Shown piece after piece: positions 45,762-55,040 of a stretch of DNA of 64,000 nt (within the stretch, counting starts at the first letter, position 1; the number at the start of each line of letters is the position of its first letter). The stretch is from Rhodocytophaga aerolata. GTDB lineage: Bacteria > Bacteroidota > Bacteroidia > Cytophagales > 172606-1. A program made the position numbers and the translations under genes. The stretch covers positions 1-64,000 of the forward strand of contig NZ_JAUKPO010000015.1 of assembly GCF_030503435.1 (NCBI RefSeq), read 5' to 3'. The notes beneath the pieces were generated by a model. The model was not told the origin of the DNA and did no database searches. It saw only the letters and a list, made by a program, of their open reading frames with translations.

Positions 45762-46640
45762 CTATTGCAACCGGCCTAGCTGGGCATTATAATACTCGAT
45801 GGTTTGCATCACAGAAGGCAGATTACTTGGTTGGTCTTCAGCATCGCGTTCTAGATAAATATGTCCGTTGAACTGCTGATTTTTTAACTCCTCAAATATG
45901 GCTGGAAAATCCACTACGCCAGTACCTACGGGCACATCTTTTAACTCAGGATTATTGAAGGCAGCTATATCTTTCAGATGCACGCTAATAATATGGCCTT
46001 TTAGTTTTTTTACTGCCTCCAGCGGATTAATTCCACTCTTTGGCCAATGGCCCAGGTCGGCACAGGCACCAAAATTCGGATGGTCTTTAATGGCTGCCAG
46101 CACTGAATCCGGATGCCAGTATTGGCTTACACCTTTCCAATGCTCATGAATGGCCACTTTCATTCCATATACACCAGCAAGGCTATCAATGCTATCCCAC
46201 ATAGAAGTTGGCGGCTCGGCTGTTACAAATTTTGCTCCTAACCCCTTGGCAATATCAAACTGTTTTTTCCAGGAGTTAACGGTAGAATCGCCAACGATGT
46301 AAACCGATTCAGCTTTCATGCCTTTTTGCCCGATGAGGTTCTTTAGTTTTTCGATGCCTGCCGGTGAAAGTTGTAGGATAAGTGAATCTTTTAACTCCGG
46401 GCCGGTTTTATGAAATGTATTCGGTTCAATATAAGTTAAACCGGCGCTATCTACTTTGGCTAACGCATCGGGGAAGTTAAAGGTGTGAAATGTCCACAAA
46501 GCTACACCAAATTTCCAGTCGTTGGTAACATTTGCTGAGGTGGCAGTTGTATCTGTTTGGTTGTCGGCATTATTTTTTTTGCTCTCACAGGCGGCCAATG
46601 CTGCCAGAAAAGTCAGGAATAGAAATACACGTTTTTTCAT
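45762..46640 (-). CDS. Sugar phosphate isomerase/epimerase-like lipoprotein
   Basis: A 292-residue xylose-isomerase-like TIM barrel with signal peptide and lipobox LAAC (C18), so it is anchored outside the cytoplasmic membrane. Residues WTFHTFNFPDALAKVD and KVAIHEHWKGVSQYW and ACADLGHWPKSGIN carry the metal-binding Glu/His/Asp pattern of the family. The GTGVVDFPAIFEELK block (about 240-255) is typical. It probably rearranges a free sugar in the periplasm; substrate unknown. It precedes the Dabb gene on the same strand and may be co-transcribed. Confidence 0.9.
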   Translation of the reverse strand: MKKRVFLFLTFLAALAACESKKNNADNQTDTTATSANVTNDWKFGVALWTFHTFNFPDALAKVDSAGLTYIEPNTFHKTGPELKDSLILQLSPAGIEKLKNLIGQKGMKAESVYIVGDSTVNSWKKQFDIAKGLGAKFVTAEPPTSMWDSIDSLAGVYGMKVAIHEHWKGVSQYWHPDSVLAAIKDHPNFGACADLGHWPKSGINPLEAVKKLKGHIISVHLKDIAAFNNPELKDVPVGTGVVDFPAIFEELKNQQFNGHIYLERDAEDQPSNLPSVMQTIEYYNAQLGRLQ

Positions 46641-46869
46641 AATACAGGGCTGTAGGTTTAGTTACTAAACAATCAATATTGTATATTTTTTTGAGTAATC
46701 CATGATCCCTACCCAATAAAAATCCGCTCCTATAAGCGTTGCATTTTATCTTTTTAACTCAATACTGGTTGACAAGCAGGTGCTTTTAGAATAAACCTCT
46801 ACAAATTTCATTTATACAACACGTAAAATGAGTAAATTAAGCTAACAAACCGGACATCCCTCAGAGCGT

Positions 46870-48864
46870 ATGATAAGCAAAACTGGTTTTTGTACATGCT
46901 TCATTATCCTGCTGTTTCAGGGGATAGGCTATCCATGTTTTGCCCAGCATTCAACCGATAGCCTACTCACCGTACTGCAAGCCTATCCTCCGGATTCAAC
47001 CCGGATTGATCTCTACATTGCTTTGCATAAAAACCTACTGGCAAATGATACCACGCAGGCTACCAGATATCTCAGCAAAGCCATTTCGATGAGTGAACAG
47101 ATGAATGATAAGAAAAGAATCGCCCGTTCATATTTGCAATTAGCCCGTTATTTCGACAGGAAAGGCTTATTACCTGATGCCCAGAATTCCCTGGCAAAAG
47201 TGGCGCAACAACTGGTTTATGTGCACGATACGTCCATTGAAGCTCCTTTCTACATGATGCGGGGAATCATCAATTATTATGAAGGCGATTACAAAAAGGC
47301 GGTTAACGATTTGTGGGCGGCTCGCAGCCGCTATGAGCAATTAGGCGACTCGGCTACCGTTGCTTCTTGTTATCTGATTATTGGCGTGGCCTATCAGGAG
47401 TTAGAAAAGCTTGACAAAGCACTGGAATATTTTGAGAAGAGCCTGGAAATCTACAAGCAGGTGGGCGACAAAAAAGGCATAGCCATGGCATCTGGGAATA
47501 TGGGGGTTGTGTTTAAGAAAAAGAAACAGTACGATAAAGCCCTTGAATACTATAATCAATCGTTGCGGGTACACCAAAAGTATGGCTATAGGGAAGAAGC
47601 CAGAATTGACCTGAGCAATATTGGAAATATTTATCTGGCCCAGAAAAAGTATGACGAAGCATTCGAAAATTATAAGATGGCTAAAGAAATAGCGGAAGAT
47701 TTAGGTTCACAAATTGATATATTAAGCACAGCGTTTGACCTTGCCCTACTGGAATCCAAAGTTGGTAACTATCAGCAATCGGTACTTGCTTTTGAGCAGA
47801 TTATTAAACAAGCTACTGACTTACAGTATAAGTATCTTATTAAAGAATCATATCTGGCTTTATCCGAAGTGTATCAGGAAAGTGGCAACTTTTCACAGGC
47901 GCTGAATTCCAGAAAGCATTATGAAGTCTGGAAAGACAGCTTGCTTAACGAAAATCATCTGAATGAAGTAAAAGAACTGGAATTAAAGTACCAGACCGCT
48001 GAAAAAGACAAGCAGATCAGTTTGCTGGCCAAAGAAAAGCAACTTCAGGAAAACGAGGCCCAGCGGCAGGCTACCCTGAAAAAAGCTTCCATCGGGGCAG
48101 GTATATTACTCTTTTTATTTGCTGGGGTACTGGTATATGCCTTAAAACAACGGTATAAGAACCGTCAGCTACTAACGGAAAAAGATGCCCAAATAAAAGA
48201 AATAACCTATAAACGGCAGATGAGTGAACTGGAAATGAAAGCACTCCAGGCGCAGATCAATCCGCATTTCTTCTTCAACTGCATGAACTCTATCAACCGC
48301 ATGATCTTGCAAGGCGATACGGAAAATGCTTCTTTATACCTGGGTAAATTTTCCAGACTGGTGCGGCTGATCCTGGAAAATGCGGAAAGCTCCAAAGTAA
48401 CGCTGCACAATGAACTAGCCTTACTGGAGTCATATATACAACTCGAAAGTTTGCGTTTCAAAGGCCGGATTTCATATAAAATCCACGTAGATGCGTCCAT
48501 TGATCCTGATGACACCTATTTGCCTTCCATGATTTTGCAACCCTTTGTAGAGAATGCAATCTGGCATGGTTTGTTGCACAAGCCTGCTGAAGACCAGCAA
48601 GGGGTCATAGATATCTCAGTAAAAGAAGAAAACAACCGTTTGTATTGTATTATTGAAGATAATGGCATTGGCCGGGAAAAAGCCCGGGAACTGGATGAAC
48701 AATCTGTTTTTAAAACCAAATCCCTGGGCATGAAAATTACCGAAGAACGGCTCCGGCTCCTCAGTAGACAACAGGTAGAGCACCTGATCAGCATTACCGA
48801 CCTGAAAGACACGTTTAACCATGCCCTGGGAACCAGGGTAGAAATTAACATACCTGTAAGTTAA
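46870..48864 (+). CDS. TPR-domain sensor histidine kinase (LytS-type)
   Basis: A 664-residue sensor. Signal peptide (about 1-25), then TPR repeats (about 40-380, e.g. ALEYFEKSLEIYKQVGDKKG and ALEYYNQSLRVHQKYG), a helical coiled linker, a transmembrane helix (ASIGAGILLFLFAGVLVYAL, about 400-420) and the His_kinase module with phospho-acceptor His466 in QINPHFFFNCMNSINRM. The ATPase has VENAIWHGLL and DNGIGREKAREL. The periplasmic TPR probably senses a protein or peptide. The LytTR regulator starts two bases after its stop. Confidence 0.95.
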   Translation: MISKTGFCTCFIILLFQGIGYPCFAQHSTDSLLTVLQAYPPDSTRIDLYIALHKNLLANDTTQATRYLSKAISMSEQMNDKKRIARSYLQLARYFDRKGLLPDAQNSLAKVAQQLVYVHDTSIEAPFYMMRGIINYYEGDYKKAVNDLWAARSRYEQLGDSATVASCYLIIGVAYQELEKLDKALEYFEKSLEIYKQVGDKKGIAMASGNMGVVFKKKKQYDKALEYYNQSLRVHQKYGYREEARIDLSNIGNIYLAQKKYDEAFENYKMAKEIAEDLGSQIDILSTAFDLALLESKVGNYQQSVLAFEQIIKQATDLQYKYLIKESYLALSEVYQESGNFSQALNSRKHYEVWKDSLLNENHLNEVKELELKYQTAEKDKQISLLAKEKQLQENEAQRQATLKKASIGAGILLFLFAGVLVYALKQRYKNRQLLTEKDAQIKEITYKRQMSELEMKALQAQINPHFFFNCMNSINRMILQGDTENASLYLGKFSRLVRLILENAESSKVTLHNELALLESYIQLESLRFKGRISYKIHVDASIDPDDTYLPSMILQPFVENAIWHGLLHKPAEDQQGVIDISVKEENNRLYCIIEDNGIGREKARELDEQSVFKTKSLGMKITEERLRLLSRQQVEHLISITDLKDTFNHALGTRVEINIPVS

Positions 48865-48865
48865 C

Positions 48866-49615
48866 ATGCTCCGCGTACTCATTATCGACGATGAAGCCGA
48901 CGGCCGCAATGCCCTCCGGCTGGCATTGGAAAAATATTTTCCGGAAGTAACAGTACTAGGTATCTGTGAAACTCCTGAACAAGGGTTAGAAACGCTTAAA
49001 CATAGCCAGCCGGATATTGTTTTTCTGGATGTACAGATGCCTCATATGTCGGGTTTTGACCTGCTTAAAGCTGTATCTCCTTTCCAGTTTGAAGTTATTT
49101 TTGTAACCGCTCACGACCGGTATGCCATCAAAGCTATCCGTTTCAGTGCCCTGGACTATCTGTTAAAACCAGTAGATATTGACGAGTTAAGGGTAGCGAT
49201 TGAAAAAGCTAAATTCCGCCTGGAACAGAAAAATACGCACCATCAGTACCAGTCTGTGCTGCACAATATGGGCCATAAAGCTGGCAAAATTGAACGCTTA
49301 GCTATTCCTACCCAGGAAGGGATCGAATTCTATAATACGCAGGATATTATTTATTGCCAGGCAGATGGTAGTTATACCAGGCTCATCCTTACTCACAAGC
49401 AAAGCCAGCTGGTTTCCCGCAACCTGAAAGAGTTCGAAAGTTTGTTACAAGAATCTGGCTTTTGCCGGGTGCATCATGCCTACCTGATCAATTTGCAGCA
49501 TGTACAGAAATACATCCGGGGAGAAGGCGGCTATGTTCTCATGACAGAACAACATTCGGTAGATGTTTCCCGGCGAAAAAAAGAAGAGTTTTTGCAGCTA
49601 CTCCATACACTTTAG
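48866..49615 (+). CDS. LytTR-family response regulator
   Basis: A 249-residue regulator. Receiver IIDDEADGRNALRLALE, phospho-acceptor Asp in IVFLDVQMPHMSGFDLL (about residue 57), LLKPVDIDELRVA. LytTR domain (about 140-249) with IYCQADGSYTRLIL and CRVHHAYLINLQHVQKYIRGEGG in shortened form: FCRVHHAYLINL. ATG lies two bases after the kinase stop, so the two are translationally coupled. Targets unknown. Confidence 0.95.
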   Translation: MLRVLIIDDEADGRNALRLALEKYFPEVTVLGICETPEQGLETLKHSQPDIVFLDVQMPHMSGFDLLKAVSPFQFEVIFVTAHDRYAIKAIRFSALDYLLKPVDIDELRVAIEKAKFRLEQKNTHHQYQSVLHNMGHKAGKIERLAIPTQEGIEFYNTQDIIYCQADGSYTRLILTHKQSQLVSRNLKEFESLLQESGFCRVHHAYLINLQHVQKYIRGEGGYVLMTEQHSVDVSRRKKEEFLQLLHTL

Positions 49616-49859
49616 CACCCCTTCAGCAGACCTCCCAGCTGCCTCACCAGATATTTTCTTTCCCCAGCCAGTTGTAAACCCACCCCAGCCAGCGATACAT
49701 CCGGCATAGCTATTTGTCTACTCCTCCCCTATCTTTTCTCAGGAATCTAGCAAGGTAGTTCATCGGAATTAACTCCCTATCCTCTAGCATGATTTACCAC
49801 ACGGGTACAGTTCCAGTAAACAAAACCAAAAGCCATTTCCCTATCCCTATTTTATTGCT

Positions 49860-50978
49860 ATGAAAACAGTAAATTTTCTTACTAACCTCTTTTTTATCAG
49901 TTTATTAGCCGTGCTTTCTTTATCACGTTGTTCTTCACCTGAAGATACGGAACCCATAAAAGATACCACCCAGCAAGGCCATAAAGAGCCAACGGCATTG
50001 CAGGAAATATTAAAATTTGATAAGGCAACTAAAGTTTCCGGTGCTTTACCTGCGGTTGCCAATATATCTTTACTAAAAACAAATACACAAGATACTATAT
50101 TTGCCCTGCCAGGAATAAAAATGCCCATCCGTATCTCTCATCCCAAGTCAACCATCTTAAAAGGCATCTATATAGCTGTGAAGCAAGGAACCTTTTATTA
50201 TGACATCCCCATAGAAAGAGAAGAAGAAAGCGACACTGTATCGGTAATTTTACTGGAAGTTGATCCTGAAAAAGAAGACCAGACCTACCATATTCCGGCA
50301 GATATCATCCCCTATGACGATACCAAAACACCCCTGGATAAAATTGAGCGGATTATTACGGTAGAACCTGCTGCTGGAAATACTTGTGGGATATTAGTTG
50401 ATAAGCCTACTACTCTGGGTGACACCAGTGGACTCTGGACGCCGGAATGGTTCTGGTTTGCCACCATGGTTTTTGGCCCCACCAACGAAATCAGCTTTTT
50501 AAATGCACCAGGGAATAATTTCATTACCAATACAACCTACGAAGGCTGCTGCGATCCCAACCGGCCTCAAGGGAAATGCCATCCGCTTAGCACAACCTTG
50601 AATGCTACGGCCCGGGCTACCATTGCTTATACCATAGAAAGTGAAACTTTCACCTTTTTTACCAACGGTACCTTCGCTAGGCAAACCCATGAGCGGAAAC
50701 AAAATTTCAACCCGGAAACCACAGACTGGTGTAGTGGCACGGCTGGGTATACCTTAGATGATATAGTAGTTTCGTATTTCGGACAGCATGATTACCTGCC
50801 TGGTGATAAAACTATCTCCTATGGCACTACCTATGCTAGTTGCGATTTGTGTGGCTATGGTTCCAGAGGAGGTGATCTCAAGCACACATGCCACCTGTTG
50901 ATTATTTCCCGCCAAACAGAAGCTTCCAAAGAAATAAGAATATATGTACGGAACCCTGTTAGTATATGGTATGAGTAA
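49860..50978 (+). CDS. Hypothetical lipoprotein
   Basis: A 372-residue outer-membrane-type lipoprotein. The signal peptide ends in the lipobox LSLSRC (about residue 24), followed by an acidic disordered linker (SSPEDTEPIKDTTQQGHKE). Two beta-rich domains are likely: an N-terminal one (IKMPIRISHPKSTILKGIYIAVKQ) and a C-terminal Cys-rich one with CCDPNRPQGKCHPLS and CDLCGYGSRGG, perhaps disulphide-bonded. No enzyme motif seen. The family is not recognised. Confidence 0.75.
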   Translation: MKTVNFLTNLFFISLLAVLSLSRCSSPEDTEPIKDTTQQGHKEPTALQEILKFDKATKVSGALPAVANISLLKTNTQDTIFALPGIKMPIRISHPKSTILKGIYIAVKQGTFYYDIPIEREEESDTVSVILLEVDPEKEDQTYHIPADIIPYDDTKTPLDKIERIITVEPAAGNTCGILVDKPTTLGDTSGLWTPEWFWFATMVFGPTNEISFLNAPGNNFITNTTYEGCCDPNRPQGKCHPLSTTLNATARATIAYTIESETFTFFTNGTFARQTHERKQNFNPETTDWCSGTAGYTLDDIVVSYFGQHDYLPGDKTISYGTTYASCDLCGYGSRGGDLKHTCHLLIISRQTEASKEIRIYVRNPVSIWYE

Positions 50979-50993
50979 ATTTTGGTTAAACCT

Positions 50994-52103
50994 TTATATG
51001 GTATACCTGCTCAGTATTGGTTTAGCCAACATAAATCTGGCTTTCCGGATCAACCGGTGAATATACTTAAGCTTTTCTAAAACAGGTTGGGTAAATATTT
51101 CTGGTAGAATATCCATTAGTCCCATTGCCCGGTTCACTTCATTTACTTTAATTCCTATCTGCAAATAGTTAGCTATCATGGTATCAAAGTTTTTGCTGCC
51201 TTGCTCTTCCGAGTCGTAGGTTAACAGGTAGGCATTCTCAGCGGTGTTCAGCACACTGACCATATCCAGATAGGCTCCCCATGTTTCGGCAAAGTCCTCC
51301 CAGGGATGCATGGTGGCATAAGCACTTATATACTGCTCCCACCAGGCAGGCTTAGGGCCATTTTTATAATATTGATTCAAGGCTTCGCTATAGGTGGGGT
51401 TTTTATGGTCGCCAAAAAGTGAGATAAATGCTTCTTCGTCTCTATTCTGTACCAGCAACTGCCAGTAATAATGGCCTATTTCGTGCCGGAAATGGCCAAT
51501 CAGTGTACGGTGCGTCTCGCCCATATTTACCCGAAGCTTTTCACGTTCTACGGAATCTGCTTCCCGGATATTTATGGTTATTTTTCCGTTGGCATGTCCG
51601 GTATATACTTTTTCTCCTCCCCCTGTATTACGCCATGCTCTGCTGGAAGGCTCTATATCTGCTTTAAAATCAAAAGACAAGGGCAATTCAAACCCTTCTG
51701 CTTTAGTTCCATACGGTAGTTTAAGCAAATCAAGCGTAAACAATAAACGCCGTTTGGCTACTTCCAGCTGGTACCATTTCGCCAGGTTTCCTTCCACCGA
51801 AAGGTCTGGAATCGTTTCATTAAAGCGGCAATAGTCGCATAATTTATCATGGGTAGCAATTGTTTGTTCTGCCTGTTGAACGGCGATCATCCGGTTGCAT
51901 ACATCGTGTACAGCATAATTATGGCATTTCATCAGATGTGCCTGGCAGTCACTGTTGGCGCAGGTATAGGTACCATCTCCATGCGGTAGCAAAGCATGGA
52001 TTCCTTTACAAACCGGGCACCAGCCCACTTCCCGCAGGCAAACCAGGCACTGGGAGTTCTCAAAGAACAAGGTGTTTCCACAGAAACAGGTATAGATATT
52101 CAT
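50994..52103 (-). CDS. Putative zinc-binding metallopeptidase with zinc ribbons
   Basis: A 369-residue cytoplasmic protein of the uncharacterised zinc-binding metallopeptidase group found in Bacteroidota and proteobacteria. The N-terminus has zinc-ribbon cysteines (CFCGNTLFFENSQCLVC; CPVC; CANSDCQAHL) and more Cys-His at LCDYCRFN. The peptidase motif HEIGHYYW (HExxH, about 215-222) lies in a helical domain with a downstream Glu-rich region (DFAETWGAYLDM) that likely provides the third ligand. Substrate unknown. Confidence 0.85.
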   Translation of the reverse strand: MNIYTCFCGNTLFFENSQCLVCLREVGWCPVCKGIHALLPHGDGTYTCANSDCQAHLMKCHNYAVHDVCNRMIAVQQAEQTIATHDKLCDYCRFNETIPDLSVEGNLAKWYQLEVAKRRLLFTLDLLKLPYGTKAEGFELPLSFDFKADIEPSSRAWRNTGGGEKVYTGHANGKITINIREADSVEREKLRVNMGETHRTLIGHFRHEIGHYYWQLLVQNRDEEAFISLFGDHKNPTYSEALNQYYKNGPKPAWWEQYISAYATMHPWEDFAETWGAYLDMVSVLNTAENAYLLTYDSEEQGSKNFDTMIANYLQIGIKVNEVNRAMGLMDILPEIFTQPVLEKLKYIHRLIRKARFMLAKPILSRYTI

Positions 52104-52269
52104 TGGGTTATTTATCAGAAAAAGGCATGGAACAATTTGAGTACAAATCCGGTAAACAAACGGTAAGCAACAGATTTTGTTTAGTTTAAGTTGCTATAGC
52201 CGGGCTACTGTTACTGAAAGATAACATACTTTTGCCTGCACGCGTATGCGCCGTATACCTACCTTCAGC

Positions 52270-52971
52270 ATGAAAAAGCTATTACTCCTTCTGATCGGCC
52301 TATGTTTCCATTTGCCGGGCATCGCCTGCGTTACCTGTAACAAACAGATTCAGGAAACTATTTTCGACAGCACGTTTTATCCAAATTTAGTTACTATGCT
52401 ATCGGCGTTCATCGTGCTGGGCTTGCTAGTGGCCTTACTGGCCTTTGTCTCTACTCGCAGGCACCGGCTGCAGGTAGCCGCAAATCCCTCCGGAAATATT
52501 CTTAATCCTGTACCTTTAACCTCGGCTGCCACCGTGCTCGGGATTGGCCTGGGCGGGTTTATAGATGGAATAGTGCTGCACCAGATTTTGCAATGGCACG
52601 AAATGCTCTCCAACAAACTGCCACCCACTACGCTTGTTACTAAAAGTGTAAATATGTTCTGGGATGGTATATTTCATGCATTCACGTTGCTGGTGGTAGG
52701 GGTTGGCATTGTGCTGCTCTGGCGGCTTTTGTTCAGGAAAGATATCAGCCGTTCGGGTAACTTGCTCGCTGGTGGAATACTTCTGGGTTGGGGATTGTTC
52801 AATATTGTAGAAGGCATTATTGACCATCACCTGCTGAAACTTCACAATGTGCGGGAAATTACCGAAAACACAGCTGCCTGGAATTATGGATTTCTTGGCT
52901 TATCCCTTCTGCTGATAATAGCAGGATTGGCTTTGACAGGTAGGGAAAGAAAGGTAGAGAGCCTTGGTTGA
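52270..52971 (+). CDS. DUF2243 membrane protein
   Basis: 233 residues from ATG 52270 (MKKLLLLLIGLC); a 24-base longer frame starts at 52246 but breaks the signal peptide. Predicted signal peptide then about four to five hydrophobic segments. The DUF2243 signature GLGGFIDGIVLHQILQWHEMLSN (in parts GGFIDGIVLHQ, LQWHEMLS) and LGWGLFNIVEGIIDHHLLKLH carry conserved His residues, suggesting metal binding within the membrane. The N-terminal CVTC pair is also notable. Function unknown. Confidence 0.85.
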   Translation: MKKLLLLLIGLCFHLPGIACVTCNKQIQETIFDSTFYPNLVTMLSAFIVLGLLVALLAFVSTRRHRLQVAANPSGNILNPVPLTSAATVLGIGLGGFIDGIVLHQILQWHEMLSNKLPPTTLVTKSVNMFWDGIFHAFTLLVVGVGIVLLWRLLFRKDISRSGNLLAGGILLGWGLFNIVEGIIDHHLLKLHNVREITENTAAWNYGFLGLSLLLIIAGLALTGRERKVESLG

Positions 52972-52995
52972 TAAGTTGATCTATTGGAGAAAAAT

Positions 52996-53721
52996 CTACT
53001 CTTCCAAAATACCAAAAAGTTGGTTTTCTGTTAAAGTCACTACTTGCGTGTTTTCTTCGCCGACTTCCAAAGTCAAACTATTGTTTGAATTCCAATTCAC
53101 TGCTTTACAAAATGCATAGTCATTATCTAGTTTAGCTAGAAACGAACCTAAGTTTTTTGTGTGTAAAGGCACTATTTCAGGATTTGTTAAATCAGCGATT
53201 GTAACAGTAGGGCAATTCATCATATCTTGTCCATTGATAAATAAAAGGTTATTTGACCGATTGTATTGCATACCCGAGATATACCAGAACTCACTAATAC
53301 ATTCTTGTTTGTCTATTATGCATTTATCAGCAAATGTATGAGCTTTGTTTTTTGTGATGTTAAAAATGGTAAACTGTAGTAAATCAGCACCACACATTAA
53401 ATATTCACTGGAATTGGAATGGCAGAAATAATAATGGAAGGGATTTCCGAATACATTTTTATACTGATATAATATTTTATCCCAGCGGTTTAGTACAATA
53501 ATCAACTGACAGCTAACAGAGCAACCCACTTTTTCCGATATGGTATAGGTATGATTGAAATAATCTATGACAACCTTATAATTTCCCGATAAAGCGATTA
53601 ATTCTTGATGAGTGAAAAATGCTTTACTAAATATGTAATCGAATTGGCTTACATATTTCATGTAAGCTATACTATTTGCAATATTTACTCTTTCAGGCAT
53701 ATAGTAAACATCTTCATTCAA
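52996..53721 (-). CDS. Hypothetical protein
   Basis: A 241-residue, AT-rich protein with no recognised domain and no signal peptide. It has long Asn/Tyr-rich stretches (YFNHTYTISEKVGC, NRSNNLLFINGQDMMN), beta-strand patterns and several Cys, and reads like a small WD/beta-propeller fragment without clear repeats. Base composition differs from the neighbouring enzyme genes, so it may be recently acquired. Confidence 0.6.
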   Translation of the reverse strand: MNEDVYYMPERVNIANSIAYMKYVSQFDYIFSKAFFTHQELIALSGNYKVVIDYFNHTYTISEKVGCSVSCQLIIVLNRWDKILYQYKNVFGNPFHYYFCHSNSSEYLMCGADLLQFTIFNITKNKAHTFADKCIIDKQECISEFWYISGMQYNRSNNLLFINGQDMMNCPTVTIADLTNPEIVPLHTKNLGSFLAKLDNDYAFCKAVNWNSNNSLTLEVGEENTQVVTLTENQLFGILEE

Positions 53722-53762
53722 CTTATTATAAACTCAGGGATACATTCTTCAAAAGAAACCAA

Positions 53763-53918
53763 TTACCTCAAAATAAAATACAAAGCCACCAGGAAAACCA
53801 CCAGCAACATAGCTACCCGTTCAATGTCGGCCCAGGCCGTTTTTTCCTGTTTATAAACTACACGGTAATAGGCCCAGTACGTAAATAGGATAATTGAGGC
53901 AATAATGGCAAGAATCAT
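53763..53918 (-). CDS. Small two-helix membrane protein
   Basis: 51 residues (MILAIIASIILFTYWAYYR ... KTAWADIERVAMLLVVFLVALYFIL). Two transmembrane segments flank a charged loop (VVYKQEKTAWADIER). It sits 42 bases from the end of the 52996-53721 gene on the same strand, so they may be co-transcribed. No family recognised; supported by clean start, stop and clear membrane pattern. Confidence 0.5.
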   Translation of the reverse strand: MILAIIASIILFTYWAYYRVVYKQEKTAWADIERVAMLLVVFLVALYFILR

Positions 53919-53980
53919 AGAGAGTGGAGAAGTTACCCTTAACGGGTACTAAATGTACTAACGTTGGCCTGACCTGAAAA

Positions 53981-54367
53981 TTATCCTTCCATGGTACGCA
54001 GAGAACCATGTTGTACCCACTCTACCGCTTCCATACGTTCGTGCACATCAAAATACCGGACTTCTCCCCGTTTTACAATGTCTGCCAGTTTAGTAATCCA
54101 GGCCTGCCAGGATTTTTCGCCTACCATGGCAACTTTGCTGTAACGGTTTGCAAAGGCAATATCAAAAAGGGCATTGTCCAGGAAGCTATCCAGCTGCCAG
54201 CCATCAAAAGACAGCATTTCAAAGTACACCCGCACGTCCCCATACTGCTCAACTACTTCCCGGACCATGGCTTTGAACTGGGCAGTTTCTTCGGTAGTAA
54301 GTGTATCTGTTACCCGCAAAGCTATTAAATTATCCCGAGTCATTGGGAGCAGTTGCATGTTTGTCAT
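53981..54367 (-). CDS. STAS/SpoIIAA-like domain protein
   Basis: 128 residues from ATG 54367 (MTNMQLLPMTRDN); the frame extends upstream to a TTG at 54496, which overlaps the neighbouring lipoprotein region and is unlikely. A SpoIIAA-like STAS fold is suggested by LIALRVTDTLTTEE (about 11-24), VRVYFEMLSFDGWQLD and YSKVAMVGEKSWQAW. Bacterial SpoIIAA-like proteins of this group bind ligands or act in partner switching; the phosphorylatable Ser site is unclear. Lies next to a lipoprotein on the same strand. Confidence 0.65.
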   Translation of the reverse strand: MTNMQLLPMTRDNLIALRVTDTLTTEETAQFKAMVREVVEQYGDVRVYFEMLSFDGWQLDSFLDNALFDIAFANRYSKVAMVGEKSWQAWITKLADIVKRGEVRYFDVHERMEAVEWVQHGSLRTMEG

Positions 54368-54496
54368 TCCTGTGTACAATTGTTGAAGTATGTCTATTGT
54401 ACGGATGAACAGCCGGTAAGTTGGTAGAAAAGGCTGGAAAAAACAGGTACGCGAAAGATAGTATTCAGCCCTTTTCCTGAAACCTTCCTCACACAA

Positions 54497-54991
54497 TTAT
54501 TGGCATGGGGTCTCCTTCAAAACCATGTTATCAGAAAAAGTTATCGCTTTTTTATTCGTAAACACCATTTTCCCGTTTTGCTCTTTTACATCTCCATAGC
54601 CTTCCACTAAGGTATTTTGCCGTTTCAGCATGGCAATTTCCCTGACAGACGTACTACCCTCCGACTGAAAGGTATAATCGGCATACAGCGTATCGCCACT
54701 CATTTGCCCTTCGAAGGTGCCGGTGTTGTTATCTTTCTCAAACAGGCTGTAAACCAGCTGTCCCTTTACCTGGGTGCCAGTGGTGGTTAGCTGGATGCGT
54801 ACACTATCTTTCCCGCTTACATATTTGTAGCAGGTCGTCTGGCCGGAAGTATTATCCACCGGTTCAGGAGCAGTAGTCACGGAGGTAGTATCTTCGTTTA
54901 TCTGGCTGCCAGAAGTAGGTTGAGAATCACATCCCACACAAAACAGGCTGAGCATGAGAAAATAGAAAAAAGATTTCAGAATTGCGTTCAT
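54497..54991 (-). CDS. Lipoprotein of unknown function
   Basis: A 164-residue lipoprotein. The hydrophobic segment ends in lipobox FCVGC (Cys20 or 21), followed by a Ser/Thr/Pro linker (SQPTSGSQINEDTTSVTTAP) and a beta-rich domain with YKYVSGKDSVRIQLTTTGTQVKGQLVYSLFEKDNNTG in segments. The pattern (V-x-G-x-L-x-Y, D-x-x-Y-A-D-Y-T-F) is like other Bacteroidota lipoproteins with a lipocalin-like beta barrel. No catalytic residues seen. Confidence 0.7.
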   Translation of the reverse strand: MNAILKSFFYFLMLSLFCVGCDSQPTSGSQINEDTTSVTTAPEPVDNTSGQTTCYKYVSGKDSVRIQLTTTGTQVKGQLVYSLFEKDNNTGTFEGQMSGDTLYADYTFQSEGSTSVREIAMLKRQNTLVEGYGDVKEQNGKMVFTNKKAITFSDNMVLKETPCQ

Positions 54992-55040
54992 TGTTTATAA
55001 GATTAAGAAAGGAATACCTGTACTATACAGCTGTTATAGT

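Noticed and set aside
44245-46640. Single operon of GH18, Dabb and isomerase genes
   Set aside because: Gaps of 96 and 80 bases and unrelated functions do not prove co-transcription; only the isomerase and Dabb pair is suggested as possible.
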